Shown here: positions 31,893 through 40,324 of the stretch, one piece after another
Layout of the letters: every line of letters starts with the position of its first letter
Position numbering within the stretch: position 1 is the first letter of the stretch
Assembly: GCA_031285505.1 (NCBI GenBank)
Contig: JAITVZ010000168.1
Coordinates: 1 to 40,557, forward strand
Origin: Propionibacteriaceae bacterium
GTDB lineage: Bacteria > Actinomycetota > Actinomycetes > Propionibacteriales > Propionibacteriaceae
DNA: 40,557 bases
Direction: 5' to 3'
Made by a program: the position numbers and the translations under genes
The notes under the pieces: model-generated
What the model was told of the DNA's origin: nothing
The model's input: only the letters and a program-made list of their open reading frames with translations
Database searches by the model: none

Positions 31893-34495
31893 GACACCAC
31901 CCCGCTGGCGGCGCAGCCCGTTGATTGATTGATCATCAAGGTGTCGATGGTGCAAATGGCACCGGAGATCTGATCGTCGGTCACCACTGCGTCAGTCAAA
32001 CCAATGTCGGCTGTTCCTGGGGCCAAGCTGTCTGGATAGACATAACTGTCTTCGACGGTGTATGTCCAGGTGACCGTTGTGCCGGGCGTGATGGTGGCCC
32101 CGATCGGCAGCTCAATCGCCCCCGATGAGCCAGACATGATCGCTTGATACAGGTCGCCGGACGACAGTCCAGCCGGCGCATTGGTCCAAGCTCGCTTGTC
32201 GACCGTCAGGGTCGAATCGAAGGTATAGACATAAGCATCAGTCAGGGAAGCAATCGTGCTCGTCCCATCACTGATGTCGACATCCACCGCTCCCGAACGG
32301 CTGGGGAGCCGAGTTGAAGGTGGAACCAGGCAGGTCATGGTCTTGTCGTCGACGATCTTCACTGTGCCGCAAGCGGCATCACCATTGACGGTGACGGTGA
32401 CAGTGACCAGATCGAGCTTGGTCAAACCGTTGCCGGTCAGGGTCATTGTTTCACCGCCAGCCACCGAACCTTGGCCTGACACCACAGTATCAATGCTGCT
32501 TGGCGCGATGTAATCGCTGACGGCCGTGAAGCCGAAGTCAATTTGCGCAACATCGCTGTCCGACGTCAGATTGGCGGTGGCATAGAACGGCCAAGTGGTC
32601 GGGTCTGAGATCTGCCCGATGTCACCGACCGGCGGATCAGTGAACGGCACCGGCAAGGCTCCTGGGCAAAAACGATTGCCAGCGACGATGTTGCCATTGG
32701 TGCAATGCATCGTCACCTGATTCTGCCCCGCTTGAATATCACCGAAGGTTTGGGTGGCCGCCTCGCCATTGATGATCGGGGTCAACACTCGCACTTGGAA
32801 GGTGCCGCTGCTGGGGACGATCGCCGAATACTCCCCACTTGAATCAGTGTGTTGTAACCCGATCAGCGCATTGTCCGCGTTGTAGATCGCCACCTCGACG
32901 CCAGCCAGTCCCGGCTCGCCGTCATTGAACACACCATCGGAGTTGATGTCGTTCAGCACCCGCCCTTTGACCACCGCCAGCATCTGTGTTGAGGCGCTGT
33001 CCCGGTAGATCCGTCCCGGCATTGTCGCCATGTTGGCGATCGTCCCGATGTCTGGACCATCGTTCTGGGTCGATGACGAGATGGCCATGGAGCCAGACAA
33101 TGGGTTGATGCCCAGCATCCGCGAAGCAGTGCTGGCAAAGGATGTGCCGTGCTGATCGGCGCCAGAGAAGCCCATGTTGTTGGGAGCGGTCGTGCCGGTC
33201 GTCGAGTAGACATTGATGTTGCCGGTAGCGAACAACTTGCCACCGGTGATTCCAGTGCCAGTCGCCCAAATCGGTGATTCCGCCATCACCATCCCCGGAT
33301 CACTCTTAGTCAAGCGCTTGACGACACTATAGGTCCAAGGCTGCGCACTTGATCCATCGACCATCCGACTCTGGCCATCGCGTGCCGGACTGATCCGAAC
33401 CAACGACGCAGCATACTGTCCAACTGCTGGAATTGGAGTGGACACGAAAATATAGAGGTCACCTTGGGCATCCAAGCCAAAGTCAGCCGCAGCCTCGACA
33501 CCCCCACCGGAGGCGCCTGTTCCCATTGGCCCATAGTCACAGGCGGCGTCACCCTCCACTCCGGTCGGGCAACTGCTGGTCAGGTAAGCAGCCAAACGCT
33601 GCCGCTCCTTGGACACCAAACTGGTCGATCCGAGGGTGTCGGCTGGCTGCGGTGGCCCAGAGCGCACAAAGCTGCCGCCGACCGGGTCCCATATGCCGAA
33701 TTGCACCCAATTGGTATTGGCGCCGGCAATGGTCGGCGCCACCGAGTCAAGGAAACCGTAGTCCGCTTGAAGATAGATCAGCCCGTTGCCCTGATGACCC
33801 TCGCCACCGGTCGCATAGCCAGAAGGCACCGAAGGTGGAAAGGAGGCGCCGTCCCCGGGGGCCGGCATGCAGCCAACGTAAACATCAGGCGAGCCGTCGG
33901 TGACCCGCAGCACCTCAATGGTTTGGAGATCGTCCAACCCGGTCAATACGCCACAGTTGATAGTGGAGACGACGTCAGTGCCGTCATGGGGCCAAAAGTA
34001 GACAGATTGGGGCTGGCCCGCCGCCCGTCCACCCATCGGCGCCATCGCCACGGTCGAGAAGAGTAAGTAAGTGTAAGGCGGTGGCGTGGTGGTGACCTGC
34101 TCGAAATGCATCGCCATTCTGGTTTTATACGAGCTGCCATCGGCGCTGAAGTCATAGGACTCACCCAGCATCGGCCGAGTCGACCCAACCACATTGGCCG
34201 GGATCGGTATGCCAGTCGATTCGTCGGAAGTCCAATAAATCGAGTCCGCACCAGTCAGCGGTTGATCCCAGACCGCTTTGACCTGGTCAATCTGGGTCCA
34301 GTGAGGATCGACGAGTGCTGTAGTTGACAGCAACTGGTCGACAGGCACCGATCCGGGTTGCTCGTCAGCCGTCGCCGATTCATCAGAAAACACTCCACCG
34401 AGAAGCAACAAGAGCAAGCACACCGATAACGTCCAGATGGCAACACGCACAAGAAGACTACTACTTCCCTGCCCCCTGATTGCTGAGTGCACCAT
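31889..34495 (-). CDS. Large secreted surface protein with SdrD-B-like and IPT/TIG-like domains
   Basis: The 868-residue protein is first in the locus. It has a signal/TM segment (about 15-37, VAIWTLSVCLLLLLLGGVF), a ~450-residue Gly/Ser-rich region that may be a beta-propeller, an SdrD-B-like domain (about 508-575, VVKGRVLNDINSDGVFNDGE then PGLAGVEVAIY, with calcium-binding Asp/Asn), a segment with Cys at 598-610, and an IPT/TIG-like domain (about 667-758). A final strand-rich domain (about 762-868) ends VTDDQISGAICTIDTLMINQ followed by STGCAASGVVS. Similar domains usually continue for several strands, and no anchor follows, so it is either released or held by partners. ATG 34495 sits behind GGGGTGAAG; TTG 34531 is an alternative. 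Its stop overlaps the next start (ATGA). Confidence 0.78.
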   Translation of the reverse strand: MVHSAIRGQGSSSLLVRVAIWTLSVCLLLLLLGGVFSDESATADEQPGSVPVDQLLSTTALVDPHWTQIDQVKAVWDQPLTGADSIYWTSDESTGIPIPANVVGSTRPMLGESYDFSADGSSYKTRMAMHFEQVTTTPPPYTYLLFSTVAMAPMGGRAAGQPQSVYFWPHDGTDVVSTINCGVLTGLDDLQTIEVLRVTDGSPDVYVGCMPAPGDGASFPPSVPSGYATGGEGHQGNGLIYLQADYGFLDSVAPTIAGANTNWVQFGIWDPVGGSFVRSGPPQPADTLGSTSLVSKERQRLAAYLTSSCPTGVEGDAACDYGPMGTGASGGGVEAAADFGLDAQGDLYIFVSTPIPAVGQYAASLVRISPARDGQSRMVDGSSAQPWTYSVVKRLTKSDPGMVMAESPIWATGTGITGGKLFATGNINVYSTTGTTAPNNMGFSGADQHGTSFASTASRMLGINPLSGSMAISSSTQNDGPDIGTIANMATMPGRIYRDSASTQMLAVVKGRVLNDINSDGVFNDGEPGLAGVEVAIYNADNALIGLQHTDSSGEYSAIVPSSGTFQVRVLTPIINGEAATQTFGDIQAGQNQVTMHCTNGNIVAGNRFCPGALPVPFTDPPVGDIGQISDPTTWPFYATANLTSDSDVAQIDFGFTAVSDYIAPSSIDTVVSGQGSVAGGETMTLTGNGLTKLDLVTVTVTVNGDAACGTVKIVDDKTMTCLVPPSTRLPSRSGAVDVDISDGTSTIASLTDAYVYTFDSTLTVDKRAWTNAPAGLSSGDLYQAIMSGSSGAIELPIGATITPGTTVTWTYTVEDSYVYPDSLAPGTADIGLTDAVVTDDQISGAICTIDTLMINQSTGCAASGVVS

Positions 34496-34875
34496 CTTCT
34501 TCACCCCATGTTTCCCAAGATGGGTAGCCAAAGATCAGTGTTTCACTTGCTTGACTTCCCTGTAAGCAGGGTAATGGGCATAACTCCCCAAAGCAAATTT
34601 GTATGTTTCATTTACCAATTACCGAGTTATCGTTAATATTCCACTAATGCACCTGCGTATATCTTATCAATATTTGATTGACAGTACATTAATTGGTTTT
34701 CGGTGCTGGTCAAACTCCGTCGATAGATCGGAGTCGAGTTCAGCACCGCTCAGTCATCTACCCTTTGTTATGGCGACCCACCAGCTCCAAGCTGCGCATG
34801 TCAACAGTGGTCTTTACAGCTCCACGAATTGACGGCGCGGTGCAGCCGCGCCGAACCTCCAACGCAGCGCCTGGC
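34496..34875 (-). promoter_or_regulatory. AT-rich upstream region of the surface locus
   Basis: This gap has no gene. Bases about 34590-34710 are strikingly AT-rich compared with the surrounding genes. On the minus strand CTGTCA (34679-34684) and TATACG (34656-34661) are 17 bases apart and may be the locus promoter, giving a leader of about 155 bases. A small hairpin CCCTG-TAAG-CAGGG lies at about 34560-34573. The remaining part (34720-34875) shows nothing recognisable. Confidence 0.35.
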
Positions 34876-35718
34876 TCAGTCGATCGATTCGACCGCCAAA
34901 GTGAAGCCGACACTGTGCTCGCGCCCCGGGGCCAGAGTCACCTCGTGCTCAGCCACATTGGCAGTTTCGACACAGATCATTGACTTGTACTCGTCGTCGG
35001 CGAAGTCCGTCATGGCTTTGGCCTTATCAGCCCAGGGATTCCACACCACTGCGTCATGAGAGCCTTGAGGGGTGATGGTCAGACGTCGCCCCAACGCCGG
35101 ATCATTGATCGTCACCTCGCCGTCGTGGTGGTAGATCCGATCAGTCTCTTCAGTGATGTGAATATCGCCATTTTGGATGTGTGGTCCCAGTTCATGCCCA
35201 GAGACACGATCAAGGTATTCGACGCCGTCAAGGCCGGCAACTGTCACCTGATCGATGTCCCCTACTCGCAGATAGGTATGCAGGGCCTCCTCAAAGCTGA
35301 AGCGTTGGTTGCCGGTGTTGCGTACTGAAAGATTCACTCGCAAAGTAGCTGCGAACTCCACCTCCAGAGTCAGGCGATAGGGATGATTGAACTTGTCCTG
35401 ACGGGCATTGACCAGGATCATGGTGGCGCGGCAGGATTCCGCCTGCTCCCAGGTCTTGACCAGTCGCCACTCGCTCAACCGAGCAAAACCATGGAGTGGG
35501 CTCGATACTCCCGTGCGCCCGGCGCCGAACCAGGGCCAGCAAATCGGAATACCACCACGAATGGCCATATTATCGAGCAATTTGGTTTGGCGGCTCAGCC
35601 AGATGACCGGCGATTGTCCCGTAGGCGTCCAATCAACGACTTGGGCGCCGTGATGATAGATCGACCCGTGAGCCGTTTCACAGTCGAAGTCGCGTGGGGG
35701 AAGAAGTGCTGCCGTCAT
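34876..35718 (-). CDS. D-hexose-6-phosphate mutarotase (YeaD-type aldose epimerase)
   Basis: The 280-residue cytosolic enzyme probably interconverts alpha and beta anomers of glucose 6-phosphate or related hexose 6-phosphates. Family motifs are GGIPICWPWFGAG, PLHGFARLSEW with the active-site His, FSFEEALHTYLRVGD with the second His, and the C-terminal VVWNPWADKAKAMTDFADDE followed by YKSMICVETAN, with the catalytic Glu region. The start ATG 35718 follows GGAG within five bases; a TAATCT box just upstream could make the transcript very short-leadered. It stands apart from galM and rpiB by a 250-base gap in which no feature was seen, but serves related sugar metabolism. Confidence 0.9.
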   Translation of the reverse strand: MTAALLPPRDFDCETAHGSIYHHGAQVVDWTPTGQSPVIWLSRQTKLLDNMAIRGGIPICWPWFGAGRTGVSSPLHGFARLSEWRLVKTWEQAESCRATMILVNARQDKFNHPYRLTLEVEFAATLRVNLSVRNTGNQRFSFEEALHTYLRVGDIDQVTVAGLDGVEYLDRVSGHELGPHIQNGDIHITEETDRIYHHDGEVTINDPALGRRLTITPQGSHDAVVWNPWADKAKAMTDFADDEYKSMICVETANVAEHEVTLAPGREHSVGFTLAVESID

Positions 35719-35969
35719 CGCTCCAGATTAGGGCCTACTCCAGGCGTTGTCGACCAATGATGCCATCGGGTTGGCAAACTCCGATCTAGCCGAATCACCG
35801 ATGGTCGAAACCATGGCCATCACGGGCAAGATTCACTTTCGCAACTGCCACGGACAAACTCTTCGTTTTGCGCTTGAGACCGCGCGGCAAAAGCCACCCC
35901 AGCTTCAGCTAGTACGCACCGTCAGTCACACTGGTCTATGCGCCGCGACGGCTTGCCATTACCGCCGGT

Positions 35970-36428
35970 TCAGCTAGCCAAATGGCTCTGCTCGTAATCG
36001 GTCAGCATGGCCAACCGTCGGGCGTGCCGCTCCGCGCCGGAAAAATCAGTGCTGATGAAGGCCAGCACCAGATCGATGGCCTGCTCTCGACTGAACATGC
36101 GAGCCCCTAAGGACGCGACATTGGCGTCGTTGTGTTTGCGCGCCAGGATGGCTGTCTCATGGGAATAAAGCAGGGCTGCTCGCACGCCGGGCACCTTGTT
36201 GGCTGCGATGACCTCCCCATTGCCCGAACCCCCCAAGACGACACCCAGTGACCCTTGGTCCTCAATGACCGCCTCGGCCGTCGGAATGATGAAAACCGGG
36301 TAGTCATCCTCGGAGTCCAAGGCATCGGCTCCGTGGTCAATCACCTCGTGGCCGCGGGCTTGTAAAGCGGTGACAATGGCATTCTTGAGATCAAACCCGG
36401 CGTGATCGGTGCCAATATGAATTCTCAT
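35970..36428 (-). CDS. rpiB: Ribose-5-phosphate isomerase B
   Basis: RpiB interconverts ribose 5-phosphate and ribulose 5-phosphate in the non-oxidative pentose phosphate pathway; the fold can also serve allose phosphate or galactose phosphate. The 152-residue protein has IHIGTDHAGFDLKNAI, DYPVFIIPTAEAV, GVVLGGSGNGEVIAANKVPG (here Ser stands where many RpiB have the catalytic Cys, as in the actinobacterial form), RAALLYSHETAILARKHNDA and NVASLGARMF. ATG 36428 is preferred over the ATG just before it because AGGAGG then lies at a workable distance. It follows galM by 22 bases, so the two form an operon. Confidence 0.93.
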   Translation of the reverse strand: MRIHIGTDHAGFDLKNAIVTALQARGHEVIDHGADALDSEDDYPVFIIPTAEAVIEDQGSLGVVLGGSGNGEVIAANKVPGVRAALLYSHETAILARKHNDANVASLGARMFSREQAIDLVLAFISTDFSGAERHARRLAMLTDYEQSHLAS

Positions 36429-36450
36429 CATTCCTCCTGTCGGTCAAACT

Positions 36451-37461
36451 CTAGGACAGATCACTGGCGTCAGTCGACAGCAACCAAGATGTCTGCCGCT
36501 GATACAACTGGCCGGGGCGGACGACCGTGTTGGGAAAGTCCGCCCGGCGTGGCGCATCGGGGTACTCCTCAGTCTCCAAAGCCACCCCGGAATAGCGACC
36601 GCCACAGCCATGGGGATGACTGATGGTGGTCGAATCCAAGAATTGTCCGGTGTAAACCTGGATGGCCGGGTAATCAGTCCAAATGCTCAAGCGCCTGCCG
36701 GTGCCTGGGCAGTCGAGTTGGGCTGCTTGCCTCCAACCTTGACCGTCAACAATCAAGGCGTGGTCAACGCCGCCATGGGCGCTCACCTGAGGATCAGCCG
36801 ACCCAAAGGCCGAGCGCAGGTCGCGCGACACTGTGAAATCAAAGGGTGTGCCCGCAGTCGGCTGCGGAGCATCGGCCAAGGGAATCGATGCTTGATCGAT
36901 CGGCAGATAGACGCTCGCGGGCACCGTCAGTCGGTGTTCACCGATGGTCGCACAAGTGGATCCCGCCAGGTTGAAATAAGGATGCGACACGATCGACAAA
37001 GGCACAGGCGCTTCGCTCTTGGCCGTGACGGCATGACGCAGACCGTCTCCTGACAACAGATATTCAATGTCGATGTGAATCGGCCCAGCAAAGCCCGAAC
37101 TCGGGTCCTCCCAGTCCAAATGCAGCTGGACACTGTCGGGAGCCTGTTCCAGAATTGTCCAGTCATGGGTGCTGATTCCGGTTGGCCCACCGTGCAAGGT
37201 CGAACTTCCGGAATCATTCAGAGCTGGCGTGAACTGCTGCCCGTCGATCCTATAGCCCCCGGCGGCGATGCGATTGGCGAAGGGCCCGACAATCTCACCG
37301 AGGTAACTCTCACCAGCGCGACGGTCAGCCTCACTGGCATAACCCAGCACAATCGAGTCGAGATTGCCTGAACGATCAGGAGCGATCAAATTGTTGACGC
37401 ACGCCCCCAAAGTCCAGATTTCAGCAGTCAAATCACCGGCAGCTAAAGTGACCCTGTCCAT
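36451..37461 (-). CDS. galM: Aldose 1-epimerase
   Basis: GalM interconverts anomers of aldoses such as galactose, glucose or xylose. The 336-residue enzyme has GEIVGPFANRIAAGGYRIDG, TLHGGPTGISTHDW with the first His, LSIVSHPYFNLAG with the second catalytic His, VDHALIVDG, IQVYTGQFL and the catalytic-base Glu region GVALETEEYPDAPRRADFP. ATG 37461 follows GGAGGAAGGAA, so the 22-codon longer frame is not used. It is first in a two-gene operon with rpiB. A role in xylose or arabinose use alongside XylA is plausible but not shown. Confidence 0.93.
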   Translation of the reverse strand: MDRVTLAAGDLTAEIWTLGACVNNLIAPDRSGNLDSIVLGYASEADRRAGESYLGEIVGPFANRIAAGGYRIDGQQFTPALNDSGSSTLHGGPTGISTHDWTILEQAPDSVQLHLDWEDPSSGFAGPIHIDIEYLLSGDGLRHAVTAKSEAPVPLSIVSHPYFNLAGSTCATIGEHRLTVPASVYLPIDQASIPLADAPQPTAGTPFDFTVSRDLRSAFGSADPQVSAHGGVDHALIVDGQGWRQAAQLDCPGTGRRLSIWTDYPAIQVYTGQFLDSTTISHPHGCGGRYSGVALETEEYPDAPRRADFPNTVVRPGQLYQRQTSWLLSTDASDLS

Positions 37462-37536
37462 AGTGTTCCTTCCTCCCAGACCCATGCTGCCAGAGGATGG
37501 CGGCAGTCTCCAGTCGAAACTGCCCAACCGATCGAA

Positions 37537-37616
37537 GGACCAGACCTTTGGTCGACGAGCCGGGCCGCTAGTCGACGGACCAGGCCGTTGCTCTCCGAGC
37601 CGGGCCGCTAGTCTGG
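37537..37616. repeat. Two 40-bp tandem repeats between galM and pyrC
   Basis: Units 37537-37576 and 37577-37616 both begin GGACCAG and share CGAGCCGGGCCGCTAGTC exactly (37556-37573 and 37596-37613); the 12 bases between differ at about five positions. A partial third copy (GGACCAG) follows. A 7-bp hairpin (CGGCAGG/CCTGCCG, 37631-37650) lies between the repeats and pyrC. The repeats sit in the shared upstream region of the divergent galM and pyrC genes. They could bind a regulator or be simple replication-slippage products. Confidence 0.7.
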
Positions 37617-37722
37617 ACCAGTCACTGGATCGGCAGGCAATTCCCTGCCGACGGACGTCCCACCAGGGTCGCCATCGGCCAAACGAAAGCGATCATCACT
37701 CATCGCTGCGATAAGGAGTTTC

Positions 37723-39081
37723 ATGTCGGACATCATCTTGCGCCAAGTCGGCCTACCCGGCGGTGGAACCACAGACATCGGCATCTCCGGTGGTCTGCTG
37801 GCCGACCCTGATCGGCTGCAGCCGGGCGACCAAATCGATGCCAGCGGCTTGATTCTCCTGCCTGGCTTGGTCGATCTCCATACCCACTTGCGCGAGCCGG
37901 ATGCCGATCCCGCCGAAACGATTGCCTCCGGCACCGCCGCCGCCGCCCGCGGTGGATTCACTGCGGTTTTCGCCATGGCCAACACCAATCCGGTGACCGA
38001 CTCCGCTGCCCGGGTCCGCGGCATCCAAGCTCGCAGCCAGTCATCCAGCGCCGAAGTGGTGCCAATTGGCGCCATCAGCCAAGGTTTGGCTGGGCTAGAA
38101 CTCGCCGACATCGTGGGCATGCATCAGGCCGGCGTGACTGTCTTCTCCGATGACGGACATTGCCTGATGAACAGCCAACTGATGGAGCAGGCACTCTATC
38201 AAGTCGGGCAATTCCATGGTGTCATCGCCGAGCATTGCCAGGACCATGACCTGGCCAGCGCCAGAGCCTGGCGCCCCACCGGCGGACAGCAGTCAGCAGA
38301 GCAGCTGTCAACCCAGCCGATGGCCGATCCATTCCCAACGATCTCTGGTGGCGATGAGGACTGGCCTCGATCCGCCGAAGCCGTGATGGTGGCCCGCGAC
38401 ATCCAACTGGCCCAAGCCACCGGCTCTCACATTCACCTCTGCCACCTGTCCACTGCCGAATCGGTCGATTTGGTCCGATGGGCCAAATCGCGGGATCTAC
38501 CAGTCACAGCCGAGGTCACCCCTCATCACCTCCTCCTCGACCATTCAATGGTGATGTCAGGCGACACCACCTTCAAAGTCAATCCGCCGCTGCGCGACAT
38601 CGAGGATCGTCTTGCCCTGCGTCAGGCTCTGGCCGACGGCATCATCGACATTGTTGGCACCGACCACGCGCCGCATCGTGCCCTTGACAAGACACTGCCG
38701 ATCAATAGGGCTAAACCAGGCATGATCGGCCTGGAATACGCTCTGGCAGTGGTCATCGAAACGATGGTGTTGCCGGGCTTGATCGATTGGCCAATCCTGA
38801 TCGAACGCATGTCGGTGACCCCGGCCAAGATTGGCGGGATCGCAGACCACCAGGGCAGACCAGTCATGATCGGCGAGCCGGCTAATTTGACCCTGATCGA
38901 CCCAACCAGACGTCAACAGGTCGACCGAAATGACAGCTTGTCACTTGGACGAAACAACCCTTATCACGGCTTGGATCTGCCAGATCCGGTCATGGCCACC
39001 TGGCTGAACGGCCGCTTGACTTGGCAGCACGAGGCCTTGACCGACCGCCGAGCCGGTGGCCCCCGTGCCGATGGCAGCTGA
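37723..39081 (+). CDS. pyrC: Dihydroorotase
   Basis: PyrC closes N-carbamoyl-aspartate to dihydroorotate, the third step of pyrimidine synthesis. The 452-residue type I enzyme has the zinc HxH in LVDLHTHLREPD, FAMANTNPVTD, TVFSDDGHCLMN, IAEHCQDHDLA with a metal His, HIHLCHLSTAESV, EVTPHHLLL, FKVNPPLR and the catalytic Asp in DIVGTDHAPH. AAGGAG lies five bases before ATG 37723. In actinobacteria pyrC usually sits in a pyrR-pyrB-pyrC-carAB operon; none of those genes is adjacent here. Confidence 0.96.
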   Translation: MSDIILRQVGLPGGGTTDIGISGGLLADPDRLQPGDQIDASGLILLPGLVDLHTHLREPDADPAETIASGTAAAARGGFTAVFAMANTNPVTDSAARVRGIQARSQSSSAEVVPIGAISQGLAGLELADIVGMHQAGVTVFSDDGHCLMNSQLMEQALYQVGQFHGVIAEHCQDHDLASARAWRPTGGQQSAEQLSTQPMADPFPTISGGDEDWPRSAEAVMVARDIQLAQATGSHIHLCHLSTAESVDLVRWAKSRDLPVTAEVTPHHLLLDHSMVMSGDTTFKVNPPLRDIEDRLALRQALADGIIDIVGTDHAPHRALDKTLPINRAKPGMIGLEYALAVVIETMVLPGLIDWPILIERMSVTPAKIGGIADHQGRPVMIGEPANLTLIDPTRRQQVDRNDSLSLGRNNPYHGLDLPDPVMATWLNGRLTWQHEALTDRRAGGPRADGS

Positions 39082-39268
39082 CAGCGGCTACCGGCGCCAC
39101 GTCGACAAACCCGGCGGCTCCATCCAGCGACAGTTGAAGACGATTGCACCCGCCGAAGGCGACCAGTCCACCGCCACCAAGATACTGGCCAAAGATCAAC
39201 CGGACCCTGATTTTGATCCTGATCGGCTCTTCGACTCATGGCACCAACCGCCACAGCCCATCAGCTGA
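39071..39268 (+). CDS. Possible small protein downstream of pyrC
   Basis: This 65-residue frame starts at ATG 39071, 11 bases inside the end of pyrC, and runs 33 bases into the convergent dprA tail. Codon choice is gene-like, with G/C-rich third positions (AGC GGC TAC CGG CGC CAC GTC GAC). The product is hydrophilic (RRHVDKPGGSIQRQLKTIAP, DPDFDPDRLFDSWHQ) with no domain I recognise and no signal or membrane segment. There is no ribosome-binding site; translation would depend on reinitiation after pyrC. Confidence 0.35.
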   Translation: MAADSGYRRHVDKPGGSIQRQLKTIAPAEGDQSTATKILAKDQPDPDFDPDRLFDSWHQPPQPIS

Positions 39269-40324
39269 TTCTCGAGCCAGTCCCGCCTGCCCCAATCGCT
39301 CGACGGCAGCCAGAACCACCAGGGGCGGCAAGCCCGTGCATGACGACAGGGTGTCAACACCACGACCAGCATGTGTCGACAATTGCCGAATAACCGCTCT
39401 TTCTTCAGCTGCGAGTTCATTAGACTCTGCGACCCGTGGTTTGGAGGAGATCTCTGGGCAAAGCTCAATGATTTCCTCAGCTGATGTCACCAACACTGCA
39501 GCCTGATCACGAATCAGTCGATGCGGAGTGCTCGACATTGCGGAACTAACCGGGCCGGGAACAGCGGCCACTGGTCTGTGCAGCGACAATGCCCAACTGA
39601 CAGTGTTCTGCGCACCGCTGCGATGCCCCGCTTCCACAACCACGGTCACATCGGCTAGCGCAGCGATCAGGCGATTGCGCACCAAGAAACGTGATCGATA
39701 GGGAGGAGATGCCGGTGGATGTTCACTGATCAGCACACCGTTTTGGCCGATTCGCTCAAGCAAGCGCCGGTTCCCCGACGGGTAAAGATTGGCCAGCCCT
39801 CCGGCCATCACCGCAATGGTCACTCCACCAGCGGCCAGGGCGCCTCGATGGCAGGCGGCGTCGACACCATAGGCGCCACCGGAGGCGATGACACATCCAC
39901 GCTGAACCAAGTCTTCAGCCAATGACGACGCCACTCGCTCACCGTAAGTCGTGGCAGCTCGGGCCCCCACCATGGCCACCACCGGCGCTCGCCGCAGCAG
40001 CCGAGCATCGCCCAATACCCATAGGCCCAGTGGCGCGCCGCCGACTTGGTTCACCGGTTGGCTCCACGACAAAGCTGCCAAATGATCGGGCCAGTCCGGA
40101 TCACCGGGAATCAAGAAGCTGGCGCCAATAGCCGCCGTCTGAGCGATGATCGACTCCAGGCTGATGTCTTGGGCCACCGCTGCCAGTGCAACTTGGCTGC
40201 GCCCGGAACACAGGTGCCGCCACAGGTCAACAACGCCGAAATCAGCCACGGCCTTGACCAGACTCAAGTCCCCGGCTTCACGCAACGCCATCAGGCCCAT
40301 CCTGGCCAACCGTTCTTCCGTCAT
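39236..40324 (-). CDS. dprA: DNA-processing protein DprA
   Basis: DprA binds incoming single-stranded DNA and loads RecA during natural transformation; in non-competent bacteria its role is less clear. The 362-residue protein has an N-terminal helical part (1-75), then the Rossmann-like DprA core: VVAMVGARAATTYGERVASS, CVIASGGAYGVDAACHRGAL, LANLYPSGNRRLLERI, ISEHPPASPPYRSRFLVRNR and VVEAGHRSGAQNT. The C-terminus has the winged-helix domain (LSSCTGLPPLVVLAAVERL). ATG 40324 overlaps the comM stop (TGATG), with AAGGAG eight bases before; GTG 40327 is an alternative. The comM-dprA order is standard. Confidence 0.94.
   Translation of the reverse strand: MTEERLARMGLMALREAGDLSLVKAVADFGVVDLWRHLCSGRSQVALAAVAQDISLESIIAQTAAIGASFLIPGDPDWPDHLAALSWSQPVNQVGGAPLGLWVLGDARLLRRAPVVAMVGARAATTYGERVASSLAEDLVQRGCVIASGGAYGVDAACHRGALAAGGVTIAVMAGGLANLYPSGNRRLLERIGQNGVLISEHPPASPPYRSRFLVRNRLIAALADVTVVVEAGHRSGAQNTVSWALSLHRPVAAVPGPVSSAMSSTPHRLIRDQAAVLVTSAEEIIELCPEISSKPRVAESNELAAEERAVIRQLSTHAGRGVDTLSSCTGLPPLVVLAAVERLGQAGLARESADGLWRLVP

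Noticed and set aside
35747..35977. 76-codon plus-strand frame between the mutarotase and rpiB genes
   Set aside because: It has no ribosome-binding site, no domain and no gene-like codon pattern. The gap appears to be only regulatory.
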